64,000 nucleotides of DNA from Paracoccus sediminilitoris (lineage in GTDB: Bacteria; Pseudomonadota; Alphaproteobacteria; Rhodobacterales; Rhodobacteraceae), in contig NZ_QJPK01000002.1 in assembly GCF_003259195.1 (NCBI RefSeq), forward strand, positions 186,001 through 250,000, in the 5' to 3' direction. The notes beneath the pieces were generated by a model, which was given only the letters and a program-made list of their open reading frames with translations, was not told where the DNA came from and searched no databases. A program made the translations under genes and the position numbers. Positions 25,509-34,208 of the stretch are shown here, piece after piece; position 1 is the stretch's first letter, and the number at the start of each line of letters is the position of its first letter.

Positions 25509-26411
25509 TCAATTGTCCCATCGGTGATCCGGTCCCCATCTGTCGCGCAGGAAATCGACCAGCAACCGGACCCGCGCGGGCATGTGCCGCCCCGGAGGCG
25601 TGATCGCCATGATCGGCACCTGCTGGGGTGTCATCGGGGCAAAAAGCTGGGTCAGGGCGCCATCGCGGATCGCGGGGGCGGCGATGAAATCCGGCACGCG
25701 GGTCACGCCAAGCCCCGCGATGGCGGCACTGACGCAGGCTTCGGCGTTGGAAAACCGCAGGCGACCGGGCAGGGACAAGGTGACCCGCCTGCTGCCGTCC
25801 TGGAATTGCCAATCGTCGGGCTGGGCAAAGTTCAGGTCGGTGATGATGGCGTGGTCGCGCAGATCTTCGGGCCGTTGCGGCGTGCCCCGCGCCGCCAAGT
25901 AGGCGGGCGCTGCGACGACCTGGATGCGCATCACCGCCAGCCTGCGCCCCACCAGCGTCGAATCGCGGGGCTGGCCCGCGCGGATGGCCAGATCGAAACC
26001 CTGCTGGGCCAGGCTGACGATGTCGTCGGTGAAATCCACCTGCAGGGTCACGGCGGGATGGGCACGGGCGAAATCGCTCAGCGCCGGCATCAGCTGCACC
26101 GTGCCGAAGGTCAGCGGCGCGGTCAGCCGCAGCAGACCCGAAGGATTGGCAGCGGCATCGCGCAGGCTGTCATCCAGGTCGTCCAACTGGTCCAGGATGG
26201 CGGCGATGCTGGCCAGATAGGCCTCGCCCTCGGGGGTCAGGCTGATGGCGCGGGTGGTGCGGGTCAGCAGGCGCAGGCCCAGATGCGATTCTAGCCGAGA
26301 GACCAGCTTGGACGCCTGACCCGGCGACACCCCCGCCCGCGCGGCCGCCGCCGAAAAGCCGCCCATGCGGACGACCTGGACGAACATGCGGTCGGCGGCC
26401 AGGCGGTCCAT
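25509..26411 (-). CDS. LysR-family transcriptional regulator
   Basis: 300 residues. The N-terminal winged helix-turn-helix (FVQVVRMGGFSAAAARAGVSPGQASKLVSRLE in pieces, LLTRTTRAISLTPEGEAYL) is followed by the effector-binding domain (LRLTAPLTFGTVQLMPALSDF, GFDLAIRAGQPRDSTLVGRRLA). It belongs to the subgroup related to DsdC/AaeR-like LysR proteins that often control oxidoreductases. The ATG immediately follows the stop of the FMN reductase gene (TGA then ATG, no gap), so it is cotranscribed with that enzyme and probably regulates this operon or its neighbours. The inducer is unknown; quinones or aromatic electrophiles are plausible. Confidence 0.9.
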   Translation of the reverse strand: MDRLAADRMFVQVVRMGGFSAAAARAGVSPGQASKLVSRLESHLGLRLLTRTTRAISLTPEGEAYLASIAAILDQLDDLDDSLRDAAANPSGLLRLTAPLTFGTVQLMPALSDFARAHPAVTLQVDFTDDIVSLAQQGFDLAIRAGQPRDSTLVGRRLAVMRIQVVAAPAYLAARGTPQRPEDLRDHAIITDLNFAQPDDWQFQDGSRRVTLSLPGRLRFSNAEACVSAAIAGLGVTRVPDFIAAPAIRDGALTQLFAPMTPQQVPIMAITPPGRHMPARVRLLVDFLRDRWGPDHRWDN

Positions 26412-26948
26412 TCACAGGCTGGCGGCAAAGCCCGCGACGAATTCATTCACCTGTTGACGGGTCTTTTCATCAGTCAGGTTGCCCTGGTCGTCGAACAGCT
26501 TGCCCGCCCCCGCGACCGTCATCCGACCCTCCAGCCAGGGACGCACCTGCAGGAAACGGAAGACAGGCATCCAATGCGCCTGTGCCAGCGTGGTGCCGAA
26601 ACCACCGGGCGTGGCGCCGATCAGCGCCACGGGCTTGCCCTTGAACAGTTTCATTCCGTCGCCGCGCGACATCCAGTCGATCACGTTTTTGAAGACGCCG
26701 GGAACGCCGTTGTTGTATTCCGGCGTCACCATCAGCAGCCCATCGGCGGCGGCCAGCTGCTCTTGCAGGGTCTTGACGGCGGGGGGCAGGCCGTGGGCCG
26801 CCTCGGCGTCGCCATCGTAAAGCGGCACCTGGGCGATGTCGCCGATGGTCAGGGTCACCCCCTGCGCGCCGTCACGGGCGGCGCGCAGAAGGCCTGCGTT
26901 GAAAGACGCCTGTCGCAGGCTTCCGGCAAGTCCCAGGATGGTGGTCAT
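26412..26948 (-). CDS. NADPH-dependent FMN reductase (quinone/chromate reductase type)
   Basis: 178 residues, flavodoxin-like fold. ILGLAGSLRQASFNAGLLRAA is the FMN phosphate-binding start; LMVTPEYNNGVPGVFKNVIDWMSR is the flavin-binding loop and ALIGATPGGFGTTLAQ follows. Relatives (ChrR, YieF) reduce quinones by two electrons, avoiding semiquinone radicals. Its context between two dioxygenase genes and a regulator supports a quinone-detoxifying role. The dioxygenase gene ends 20 bases upstream and LysR begins immediately downstream, so it is an internal operon gene. Confidence 0.9.
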   Translation of the reverse strand: MTTILGLAGSLRQASFNAGLLRAARDGAQGVTLTIGDIAQVPLYDGDAEAAHGLPPAVKTLQEQLAAADGLLMVTPEYNNGVPGVFKNVIDWMSRGDGMKLFKGKPVALIGATPGGFGTTLAQAHWMPVFRFLQVRPWLEGRMTVAGAGKLFDDQGNLTDEKTRQQVNEFVAGFAASL

Positions 26949-26968
26949 GGCGTCGTTCCTTTCACGGT

Positions 26969-27910
26969 TCAGGCCAGGGGCTTCAGCTTGGCCTCGATTG
27001 CAGCGCGCTTGCCTTCCAGGAAGGGGGGCAGCGACAGGCCTTGGCCCATGCTGTCACGCGGTTCGTCCACGTCAAAGCCCGGGCCGTCGGTGGCCAGTTC
27101 GAACAGATTGCCACCCGGTTCGCGGAAGTAAAGCGACCGGAAGTAATAACGCTCGACCTCGCCCGAGCTGGGGACCCGGTATTTCGCGACGCGGTTCGTC
27201 CATTCGGTCAGTGCCGCATTGTCGGGCACGCGGAAGGCGACGTGGTGGACGCCGCCGGCCCCCTGGCGCGCGCGGGGCAGGTCGGGCTGGACCGCCACAT
27301 GCAGTTCCGCAGCCGCCCCGCCTTCGCCCATGGAAAAGACATGCACCTGGCCCTGCCCGTCGGGGCTGGCATAGTCGCGGAGCTTGCGCATGTTCATCAC
27401 CTGGGTCAGCACGGCCTCGGTCGGGCCCAGCTCGGCGACGGAAATGGTGATCGGACCCAGGCCGCGGATCTGGTGTTCGGCGGGCACGTCGCTGTCGGCC
27501 CAGGGTTCGCCCACGGGCTGCGGGGCGGCGACCAGGCGCAGGCGCTGGCCCTCGGCATCCTCGACATCAAGGCTGGGACGGCCGTCCAGCGTGGCGATCT
27601 GGCCGGTGCTGACGCCCAGGCCGGACAGGCGGTCGGCCCAGTAATCCAGGCTGGCCTCGTCCACGCGCAGGCCGGTGCGGGTGATGGCATTGGTGCCGCG
27701 GCGTTCGCGGGCGGCGGGCCAGTCGAAGAAGGTGATGTCGGTGCCGGGGGTGCCCGCCCCGTCGGCGAAGAACAGGTGATAGGCCGAGGTGTCGTCCTGG
27801 TTCACCGTCTTCTTGACGCGGCGCAGGCCCAGGGTCTGGGTATAGAAGCGGTTGTTGGCGGGTGCGTCGGCGGTGATCGCCGTCAGGTGGTGGATGCCGG
27901 TCAGTTGCAT
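26969..27910 (-). CDS. MhqO/MhqA-like ring-cleaving dioxygenase
   Basis: 313 residues, two VOC modules. [40 protein letters not shown] (in pieces) is the standard N-terminus; [34 protein letters not shown] and [21 protein letters not shown] provide the metal-binding His, His and Glu. It is a free-standing homologue of the N-terminal half of the fusion protein at 22716-24296. The ATG at 27910 is preceded by GAAAGGGG. It is the first gene of the minus-strand run that continues through the FMN reductase, LysR, DoxX and CatE genes, and is divergent from a second LysR gene. Confidence 0.9.
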   Translation of the reverse strand: MQLTGIHHLTAITADAPANNRFYTQTLGLRRVKKTVNQDDTSAYHLFFADGAGTPGTDITFFDWPAARERRGTNAITRTGLRVDEASLDYWADRLSGLGVSTGQIATLDGRPSLDVEDAEGQRLRLVAAPQPVGEPWADSDVPAEHQIRGLGPITISVAELGPTEAVLTQVMNMRKLRDYASPDGQGQVHVFSMGEGGAAAELHVAVQPDLPRARQGAGGVHHVAFRVPDNAALTEWTNRVAKYRVPSSGEVERYYFRSLYFREPGGNLFELATDGPGFDVDEPRDSMGQGLSLPPFLEGKRAAIEAKLKPLA

Positions 27911-27991
27911 GGGATGCCCCTTTCGATAAGCGTTGAGGGGAATATGCACCCGGGCGGTCGTTCGTGACACCCGTCGCGCAGGCAACGCCGT

Positions 27992-28008
27992 GTTCGGTTC
28001 TTGCGAAC
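27992..28008. promoter_or_regulatory. Candidate LysR-type box between dioxygenase and LysR genes
   Basis: GTTCG (27992-27996), 7 bases, CGAAC (28004-28008): a dyad that contains the T-N11-A spacing (T27994, A28006) of LysR-regulator boxes. It lies 27 bases before the LysR start and ~80 bases before the divergent dioxygenase start, where autoregulation and activation sites are expected. Confidence 0.5.
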
Positions 28009-28034
28009 GGTCGGCGGGGCGCTATGGTCGGGGG

Positions 28035-28955
28035 ATGACATGGACCCTGACCGATATCCGCACCTTCCTGGCCGTCCTGGACGCCGGCAGCATCTCGGGC
28101 GCGGCGGTGCGGGCGGACCTGTCGAAATCGGTGGTCAGCAAGCGCATCAGCGAATTCGAGGCGACGCTGGGGGTGCCGCTGTTCACGCGTCACGCGGGTC
28201 GCATCACGCCCACCGACAGCGCCTGGGCCCTGGCCGACCGGCTGCGTCCCGCGCTGGCCGAACTGGTGGCCGCGACCGAAAACATCGGGGGGGCCGAAAC
28301 CCCCCTGCGCGGCCGTCTGGCCATCGCCGCCCCGATGAGTTTCGGCATCCGCCACCTGGGCCCGATCATCGCCAATTTCGCCCGCACGCATCCCGCGCTG
28401 GAGATCGTGCTGGATTACGACGACCGCAACACCGACCTGGGGCGGGCGGGATACGACGTGGCGTTGCGCATCGGGCAGTTGCGCGACAGCAGCCTGATGG
28501 CGCGGCGCCTGTGCCAGGACCCGCGCACGCTGGTGGCCAGCCCCGAATACCTGGCGCGCCATGGCGACATCCGGCATCCCGACGACCTTGGGGGGCATGA
28601 TTGCATCGGCTATCTGAATGTCCGCCTGTCCGACATCTGGCCTTACGGCGCGGGTACCCAGCCCCCCGCGCAGGGCCGCATCACCGCCAATAACGGCGAG
28701 GCGATGCGCGACATGGCACTGGGCGGCATCGGTCTGGCGCTGCTGCCGCTGTTCATCGTGGACGATGCGATCCGGGACGGGCGTCTGGTGCAGCTGCTGC
28801 CGGACCTGCCGCAGGAGCTGCTGCCGATCAGCGTCGTCTGGCCGCCCGCCAAGCCCATGCCCCGCAAGACGCGGCTGTTCGTCGATCACATGGTTCAGGC
28901 CTTCAGCGAGGCCCCAGGGTGGCAGCGCGGCATCGCCCTGCCGCCCGCGACCTGA
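28035..28955 (+). CDS. LysR-family transcriptional regulator
   Basis: 306 residues. The DNA-binding part reads TDIRTFLAVLDAGSISGAAVRADLSKSVVSKRISEFEATLGVPLF (in pieces); the effector domain has LAIAAPMSFGIRHLGPIIANFA, GYDVALRIGQLRDSSLMARRL and GGIGLALLPLFIVDDAI. The ATG at 28035 was chosen because homology starts there; the upstream in-frame extension crosses the intergenic region. It is divergent from the MhqO-like dioxygenase operon with a candidate operator between, so it probably controls that operon. It is only distantly similar to the other LysR protein at 25509-26411. Confidence 0.91.
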   Translation: MTWTLTDIRTFLAVLDAGSISGAAVRADLSKSVVSKRISEFEATLGVPLFTRHAGRITPTDSAWALADRLRPALAELVAATENIGGAETPLRGRLAIAAPMSFGIRHLGPIIANFARTHPALEIVLDYDDRNTDLGRAGYDVALRIGQLRDSSLMARRLCQDPRTLVASPEYLARHGDIRHPDDLGGHDCIGYLNVRLSDIWPYGAGTQPPAQGRITANNGEAMRDMALGGIGLALLPLFIVDDAIRDGRLVQLLPDLPQELLPISVVWPPAKPMPRKTRLFVDHMVQAFSEAPGWQRGIALPPAT

Positions 28956-28970
28956 CCGGCGGCAACGGCA

Positions 28971-28996
28971 TGCGACCGGGGCTGTCCCCGGTCGCA
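28971..28996. terminator. Hairpin between convergent LysR and alpha-glucosidase genes
   Basis: Perfect 11-bp stem TGCGACCGGGG (28971-28981) and CCCCGGTCGCA (28986-28996) with a CTGT loop. It lies between two convergent stops (28955 and 29018), so it could end transcription from both sides; no T-tract follows. Confidence 0.65.
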
Positions 28997-29017
28997 GCCA
29001 AGATCAGGCGGCCACGT

Positions 29018-30619
29018 TCAGGCCGCCAGGCCGGGCTGACCGTCCAGCCATGCGAAACCGTTGGCGGGCAGGCTCAGCGAGCGGCCGTCCAAGGTGGCAT
29101 GACCGGGACCGCAAAGCGCGCTGTCCTGCGACAGGTTCAGCGTCACGGGTTCGGCCGACAGGTTGAAGACGCAGGTCAGCGACCGTTCATCCTGAGTCCG
29201 GGTGAAGGCCAGGATCGGCTCGGGCAGGTCCAGGAACCGCGTGTCGCCCCACCGCAGGGCCGGCTGCGATTTACGGAAGGCGATCGTGTCGCGATAGGCG
29301 GCCAGCACGCTGCCGGTTCCTTCTTGGGCCGCGACCGCATGGGCGGCCTGCGCGGGCTTGACCGGCAGCCAGGGTGTGCCTTCGGAAAAGCCTGCATGGG
29401 GCTGATCGGCGTCCCAGACCATCGGCGTGCGGCAGCCGTCGCGGCCCTTCACCTCGGGCCAAAAGCGCAGGGCGGGCGGGTCTGTCAGTTCTTCGTAAAC
29501 TAGCGTCGTTTCGGTCTGACCCAGTTCCTCGCCCTGATAGATGCAGATGGTGCCCGGAAAGGACATCAGCATGGCGGCGGACTGGCGGGCCAGGGTGTCG
29601 GGATCGGCGGCGTATTTGGCCCACCGGCTGACATGGCGCATGACGTCGTGGTTGGAAAAGCTCCAGCAGCTGTGGCCGTCGGGGGCCCCGACATGTACGC
29701 CCTCGATGCATGTGCGGAAATGCGCGGCGGTGAATTCCGGGCTGAGCATCTCAAAGCTGTAGCACATGTGCAGCCGGTCGGTGCCGGCGGTGTATTCGGC
29801 CATGATGTCGATGGCCGTCTGGCCGCCGTCGCCGACCTCTCCAACCATCATGCGGTCGGGGAATTCGTCGGTCAGCGCGCGCATCCGTTTCAGGAAGGCG
29901 ATGTTCTGCGGCTGGTTCTTGGACCGGACATGCAACTGGCGCGGATAGGTTTCCGGCCCGTCGTAATCGGGGTTGGGCGGGTTCGCGCGCAGCTTGCGGT
30001 CGTGGAAATAGTAGTTGACCGTATCAAGCCGGAAGCCGTCCACGCCGCGTTCCAGCCAGAAGCGCATCGTCTCCAGCAGGGCGTCTTGGACGGCGGGGTT
30101 CCACATGTTCAGGTCGGGCTGTTCGATCAGGAAGTTGTGCAGGTAATATTGCTTGCGGCGCGCATCCCATTCCCAGGCCGGACCGCCAAAGACCGAGGGC
30201 CAGTTGTTGGGCGGTGTCCCGTCGGGGCGCGGATCGGCCCAGACATACCAGTCGGCCTTGTCGTTGTCGCGGCTGCTGCGGCTTTCGGCGAACCAGGGAT
30301 GCTTGTCGCTGGAATGGCTGATCACCTGGTCGATGATGACCTTGATGCCCAGATCATGGGCGCGTGTCACCAAGGCGTCGAAATCGGCCAGCGATCCGAA
30401 CAGCGGGTCGATGTCGGTGTAATCTGACACGTCATATCCCATGTCCTTCTGCGGCGAGGTGAAGATCGGCGACAGCCAGATCGCATCGGCCCCCAAGCCC
30501 GCCACATGGTCCAGACGACGGGTGATGCCCGGCAGATCGCCGATTCCGTCGCCGTTGCTGTCTTGAAAACTGCGGGGGTAGATCTGATAGATCACCGCAT
30601 CGCGCCACCATTCCGTCAT
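29018..30619 (-). CDS. GH13 alpha-glucosidase (oligo-1,6-/alpha-1,4-glucosidase type)
   Basis: 533 residues. WWRDAVIYQIYPRSFQDSNGDGIGDLPGI is the hallmark N-terminus of bacterial alpha-glucosidases. The catalytic residues are in GFRLDTVN (nucleophile Asp, ~residue 196), MVGEVGD (acid Glu, ~258) and SFSNHDV (Asp, ~321). No signal peptide, so it acts on imported or internal maltooligosaccharides, releasing glucose. The ATG at 30619 was chosen because the domain starts there. It is divergent from glgB across a gap with a LacI-type palindrome, and may be coregulated with glycogen metabolism. Maltose, isomaltose or sucrose specificity cannot be read from the sequence. Confidence 0.92.
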   Translation of the reverse strand: MTEWWRDAVIYQIYPRSFQDSNGDGIGDLPGITRRLDHVAGLGADAIWLSPIFTSPQKDMGYDVSDYTDIDPLFGSLADFDALVTRAHDLGIKVIIDQVISHSSDKHPWFAESRSSRDNDKADWYVWADPRPDGTPPNNWPSVFGGPAWEWDARRKQYYLHNFLIEQPDLNMWNPAVQDALLETMRFWLERGVDGFRLDTVNYYFHDRKLRANPPNPDYDGPETYPRQLHVRSKNQPQNIAFLKRMRALTDEFPDRMMVGEVGDGGQTAIDIMAEYTAGTDRLHMCYSFEMLSPEFTAAHFRTCIEGVHVGAPDGHSCWSFSNHDVMRHVSRWAKYAADPDTLARQSAAMLMSFPGTICIYQGEELGQTETTLVYEELTDPPALRFWPEVKGRDGCRTPMVWDADQPHAGFSEGTPWLPVKPAQAAHAVAAQEGTGSVLAAYRDTIAFRKSQPALRWGDTRFLDLPEPILAFTRTQDERSLTCVFNLSAEPVTLNLSQDSALCGPGHATLDGRSLSLPANGFAWLDGQPGLAA

Positions 30620-30643
30620 CGTGCACCTTTCGGTCGTGAAGTT

Positions 30644-30656
30644 CTTGTCGGACAAG
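30644..30656. repeat. Short palindrome upstream of the alpha-glucosidase
   Basis: CTTGTC-G-GACAAG, 25 bases before the alpha-glucosidase start, in its probable 5' leader. It may be a second operator half or an RNA hairpin; nothing else identifies it. Confidence 0.3.
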
Positions 30657-30681
30657 ACCACTATAGCCGGATCAAAAACCA

Positions 30682-30699
30682 GAGGTTAGCGTTAACCTC
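30682..30699. promoter_or_regulatory. LacI-type operator between alpha-glucosidase and glgB
   Basis: GAGGTTAGC-GTTAACCTC: 7-bp perfect arms around a 4-base centre with the central CG step typical of LacI-family operators. It lies 63 bases from the alpha-glucosidase start and 39 bases from the glgB start, in the 118-base divergent promoter region. No LacI-family gene for sugar control is adjacent. Confidence 0.6.
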
Positions 30700-30737
30700 G
30701 GAATTGCCCGAATCTGTGACCCGGATAAAGTGGACCG

Positions 30738-32924
30738 ATGAAAATAACGTCAAAGCCTTCCTTGCCCGCCGTCGATGACCAGATCGCGCTGGAGCGGGGC
30801 CGATGCGGCGATCCTTTTCGGATCCTGGGGCCGCGCGGTGCGGGCAAGGACAGGTCGCTGACGGTCTATCATCCCGATCTTGCCGCGTTGCGGGTGATCA
30901 GCGGGGGCAAGCTGATCGACCTGCCGCGCGTTGCGGGCGACCTGTTCGCCGGGCCGATCCCCGCGGGGGATTATCGCCTGCAGGCCGAAAGCGGCGGCGG
31001 GGTGACATGGGAGTTTGACGATCCCTATCGCTTTGGTCCCGTCCTGGGCGACATGGACCTGCATCTGCTGGGCGAGGGGACGCATCGTCGGCTGTGGCAG
31101 GCGCTTGGGGCGCATGTGATGACCCATGAAGGCACGCGGGGCACGCATTTCGCGGTCTGGGCGCCCAATGCGCAGCGCGTGTCCGTGGTGGGACAGTTCA
31201 ACGGTTGGGACGGGCGGCGCCACCCGATGCGGCGTCTGGGTGGCAGCGGCATCTGGGAAATCTTCCTGCCCGACCTGACCGAAGGCACGCTCTACAAATA
31301 CGAGATCGTCGATGCGCATGGCGGCGTGATGCAAAAGGCCGATCCGGTCGGTTTCGGCAGCCAGCATCCCCCCGAAAAGGCCAGTGTGGTGCGCGACATC
31401 AGCGGCTTTGGCTGGAAGGATGATGCTTGGATGTCGTCGCGGGCGACCGCGCAGGACCGGACCGCGCCGATCTCGGTCTATGAGGTGCATCCGGGCAGCT
31501 GGCGGCGCAAATGGGACGATGGCGGCCGACCCCTGTCCTATCAGGAAATGGCCCGCGATCTTGTCGCCTATGCCAAGGATATGGGCTTTACCCATCTGGA
31601 GCTGATGCCGGTCAGCGAATTTCCCTTCGACGGATCATGGGGCTATCAGCCGGTGGGTCTTTATGCGCCGACGATCCGCTTCGGCCCGCCGCATGAATTC
31701 CGCGACTTGATCGATGCCGTGCATCAGGCGGGTCTGGGCGTGCTGCTGGACTGGGTGCCGGGGCATTTCCCGACCGACGCCCACGGGCTGGCCCGCTTCG
31801 ACGGCACCGCGCTTTATGAACACGAAGATCCGCGCGAAGGCTTCCATCAGGACTGGAACACCCTGATCTACAATTATGGCCGGACCGAGGTGCAGAACTT
31901 CCTGATCGCCAATGCCATCTATTGGTTCCAGGAATACCATATCGACGGGCTGCGCGTGGATGCGGTGGCCTCGATGCTGTATCGTGACTATTCGCGCAAG
32001 GATGGCGAATGGGTGCCCAACAAGGACGGCGGCCGCGAGAATTACGAGGCGATCGATTTCCTGCAGAAGATGAACATCGCCGCCTATGGCGAGACCCCCG
32101 GCATCATGACTGTGGCCGAGGAAAGCACCTCCTATCCCAAGGTTTCGGCGCCGGTGGATACGGGGGGCCTGGGCTTCGGGTTCAAGTGGAACATGGGCTG
32201 GATGAACGACACGCTGCGCTATATGAGCCGCGATCCCGTCCACCGCCGCTATCACCACGACCTGATGAGCTTTGGGCTGATGTATGCCTTCAGCGAAAAC
32301 TTCATCCTGCCGATCAGCCATGACGAGGTCGTTCACGGCAAGGGCAGCATGCTGCACAAGATGCCCGGCGACGAATGGCAGCAATTCGCCAACCTGCGCG
32401 CCTATTACGGCTTCATGTGGGGGCATCCGGGCAAGAAGCTGCTGTTCATGGGCTGCGAATTCGGCCAGCCCGAGGAATGGAACCACAATGGCGAACTCAA
32501 CTGGCACGCCGCTGGTCAGCCGCTGAACCAGGGCGTGCAATCGCTGGTGCGCGACCTGAACCACCTGTATCGCGCCCAGCCCGCGCTGCACGTCAAGGAT
32601 TGCGAGGCCGACGGCTTCCAGTGGATCGCCACCGATCCCGCGCAATCGACCTATGCCTGGATCCGCAAGGGAAACGCGGGCGATCCGCCAGTGGTCGTGG
32701 TGTGCAACTTTACCCCCGTGCCGCGGCCCGATTTCCGCATCGGCGTGCCGCAGCCGGGGCAATGGCGCGAAGCGGTGAACACCGATGCGGCCGTCTATGG
32801 CGGCAGCGGGATGGGCAACATGGGCGGCGTGACGGCCGACGAAGCGGGCCAGGATGGCCAGCCTGCCAGCATGGCGGTGACGCTGCCGCCGCTGTCGGTC
32901 GTCATCTTCGTCGCCGATAACTGA
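30738..32924 (+). CDS. glgB: 1,4-alpha-glucan branching enzyme, GlgB
   Basis: 728 residues. It forms alpha-1,6 branch points in glycogen. The N-terminal carbohydrate-binding (CBM48) region has [25 protein letters not shown]; the GH13 barrel follows: [28 protein letters not shown], and catalytic [16 protein letters not shown] (Asp, ~residue 406), TVAEEST (Glu, ~459) and [12 protein letters not shown] (Asp, ~528). Length and motifs fit GlgB. First gene of glgB-glgC-glgA-glgX-amylosucrase-glgP, all on the plus strand with tight spacing. glgC begins 24 bases after the stop. Confidence 0.96.
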   Translation: MKITSKPSLPAVDDQIALERGRCGDPFRILGPRGAGKDRSLTVYHPDLAALRVISGGKLIDLPRVAGDLFAGPIPAGDYRLQAESGGGVTWEFDDPYRFGPVLGDMDLHLLGEGTHRRLWQALGAHVMTHEGTRGTHFAVWAPNAQRVSVVGQFNGWDGRRHPMRRLGGSGIWEIFLPDLTEGTLYKYEIVDAHGGVMQKADPVGFGSQHPPEKASVVRDISGFGWKDDAWMSSRATAQDRTAPISVYEVHPGSWRRKWDDGGRPLSYQEMARDLVAYAKDMGFTHLELMPVSEFPFDGSWGYQPVGLYAPTIRFGPPHEFRDLIDAVHQAGLGVLLDWVPGHFPTDAHGLARFDGTALYEHEDPREGFHQDWNTLIYNYGRTEVQNFLIANAIYWFQEYHIDGLRVDAVASMLYRDYSRKDGEWVPNKDGGRENYEAIDFLQKMNIAAYGETPGIMTVAEESTSYPKVSAPVDTGGLGFGFKWNMGWMNDTLRYMSRDPVHRRYHHDLMSFGLMYAFSENFILPISHDEVVHGKGSMLHKMPGDEWQQFANLRAYYGFMWGHPGKKLLFMGCEFGQPEEWNHNGELNWHAAGQPLNQGVQSLVRDLNHLYRAQPALHVKDCEADGFQWIATDPAQSTYAWIRKGNAGDPPVVVVCNFTPVPRPDFRIGVPQPGQWREAVNTDAAVYGGSGMGNMGGVTADEAGQDGQPASMAVTLPPLSVVIFVADN

Positions 32925-32948
32925 TTTCACTTGGGGGAGGATTTGAAC

Positions 32949-34208
32949 ATGGCCGAAAACACGCGTCTGACACGCCGTGCCATGGCATTCGTGCTGGCCG
33001 GGGGGCGCGGCAGCCGCCTGATGGAACTGACCGACCGGCGCGTCAAGCCGGCCGTCTATTTCGGCGGCAAGACCCGCATCGTCGATTTCGCCCTGTCGAA
33101 CGCGATGAACAGCGGCATCCGCAAGATCGCCGTCGCCACGCAATACAAGGCCCACAGCCTGATCCGTCATTGCCAGCGTGGCTGGAACTTCTTTCGCGCC
33201 GAGCGCAACGAATTCCTGGACATCCTGCCCGCCAGCCAGCGGACCTCGGAACAGCACTGGTACCAGGGGACGGCGGATGCGGTGACGCAGAACATCGACA
33301 TCGTCGACGATTACGATGTCGATTACATCATAATCCTTGCGGGCGACCACATCTACAAGATGGATTACGAGGTGATGCTGCGCGAGCATGTCGAAAGCGG
33401 CGCCGATGTCACCGTCGGCTGCCTGACCGTCCCGCGCGAGGAAGCCAGCGCCTTCGGCGTCATGGATGTCGACGACAAGGGCCGCATCGTGTCCTTCCTG
33501 GAAAAGCCCAAGGACCCGCCCGCCATGCCCGGCCATCCCGACAAGGCGCTGGCCTCCATGGGGATCTATGTCTTCAACTGGGCCTTCCTGCGCGAATTGC
33601 TGTTGGCCGATGCCGAGGACCCCAATTCCAGCCATGATTTCGGCACCGACCTGATCCCCGGCATCGTCAAGAACGGCAAGGCCATGGCGCATCGTTTCGA
33701 CGTGTCCTGCGTGCGCAGCCCCGGCGCGCCCGCCTATTGGAAGGATGTCGGTACGGTCGATGCCTTCTGGCAGGCCAATATCGACCTGACCGATTTCACG
33801 CCCGAACTGAATCTTTGGGACAACGACTGGCCGATCTGGACCTATTCGGAAAGCAAGCCGCCCGCCAAGTTCATCCACGACGAAAAGGACCGGCGCGGGG
33901 TGGCGATATCCTCGATGGTGTCGGGGGGCTGCATCATCTCGGGGACGGAAATCCGCAATTCGCTGCTGTTCACCGAGGTGCATACCAATTCCTATGCCAT
34001 CTTGGATCACGCGGTGGTGCTGCCCTATGTCACTGTCGAACGGCACGCGCGGTTGCGCAATGTCGTCATCGACCGGGGCGTCACCATCCCCGAAGGGTTG
34101 GTGGTGGGCGAGGACCCGCTGGACGACGCCAAGTGGTTCCGCGTCAGCGACAAGGGTGTGACCCTGATCACCCAGGACATGCTGGACAGGCGGGCGGCGT
34201 CGCTGTGA
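32949..34208 (+). CDS. glgC: Glucose-1-phosphate adenylyltransferase, GlgC
   Basis: 419 residues. It makes ADP-glucose from ATP and glucose-1-phosphate, the regulated step of glycogen synthesis. [29 protein letters not shown] is the nucleotide- and allosteric-site signature; [41 protein letters not shown] and [15 protein letters not shown] follow in standard order. The ATG at 32949 was chosen because GGGGGAGG lies 8 bases before it; the in-frame TTG at 32931 overlaps that ribosome site. Its stop shares one base with the glgA start (TGATG). Confidence 0.96.
   Translation: MAENTRLTRRAMAFVLAGGRGSRLMELTDRRVKPAVYFGGKTRIVDFALSNAMNSGIRKIAVATQYKAHSLIRHCQRGWNFFRAERNEFLDILPASQRTSEQHWYQGTADAVTQNIDIVDDYDVDYIIILAGDHIYKMDYEVMLREHVESGADVTVGCLTVPREEASAFGVMDVDDKGRIVSFLEKPKDPPAMPGHPDKALASMGIYVFNWAFLRELLLADAEDPNSSHDFGTDLIPGIVKNGKAMAHRFDVSCVRSPGAPAYWKDVGTVDAFWQANIDLTDFTPELNLWDNDWPIWTYSESKPPAKFIHDEKDRRGVAISSMVSGGCIISGTEIRNSLLFTEVHTNSYAILDHAVVLPYVTVERHARLRNVVIDRGVTIPEGLVVGEDPLDDAKWFRVSDKGVTLITQDMLDRRAASL

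Noticed and set aside
31635..34046. 803-codon open frame on the minus strand opposite glgB-glgC
   Set aside because: Shadow of the GlgB and GlgC codon pattern; no start signal or domain.
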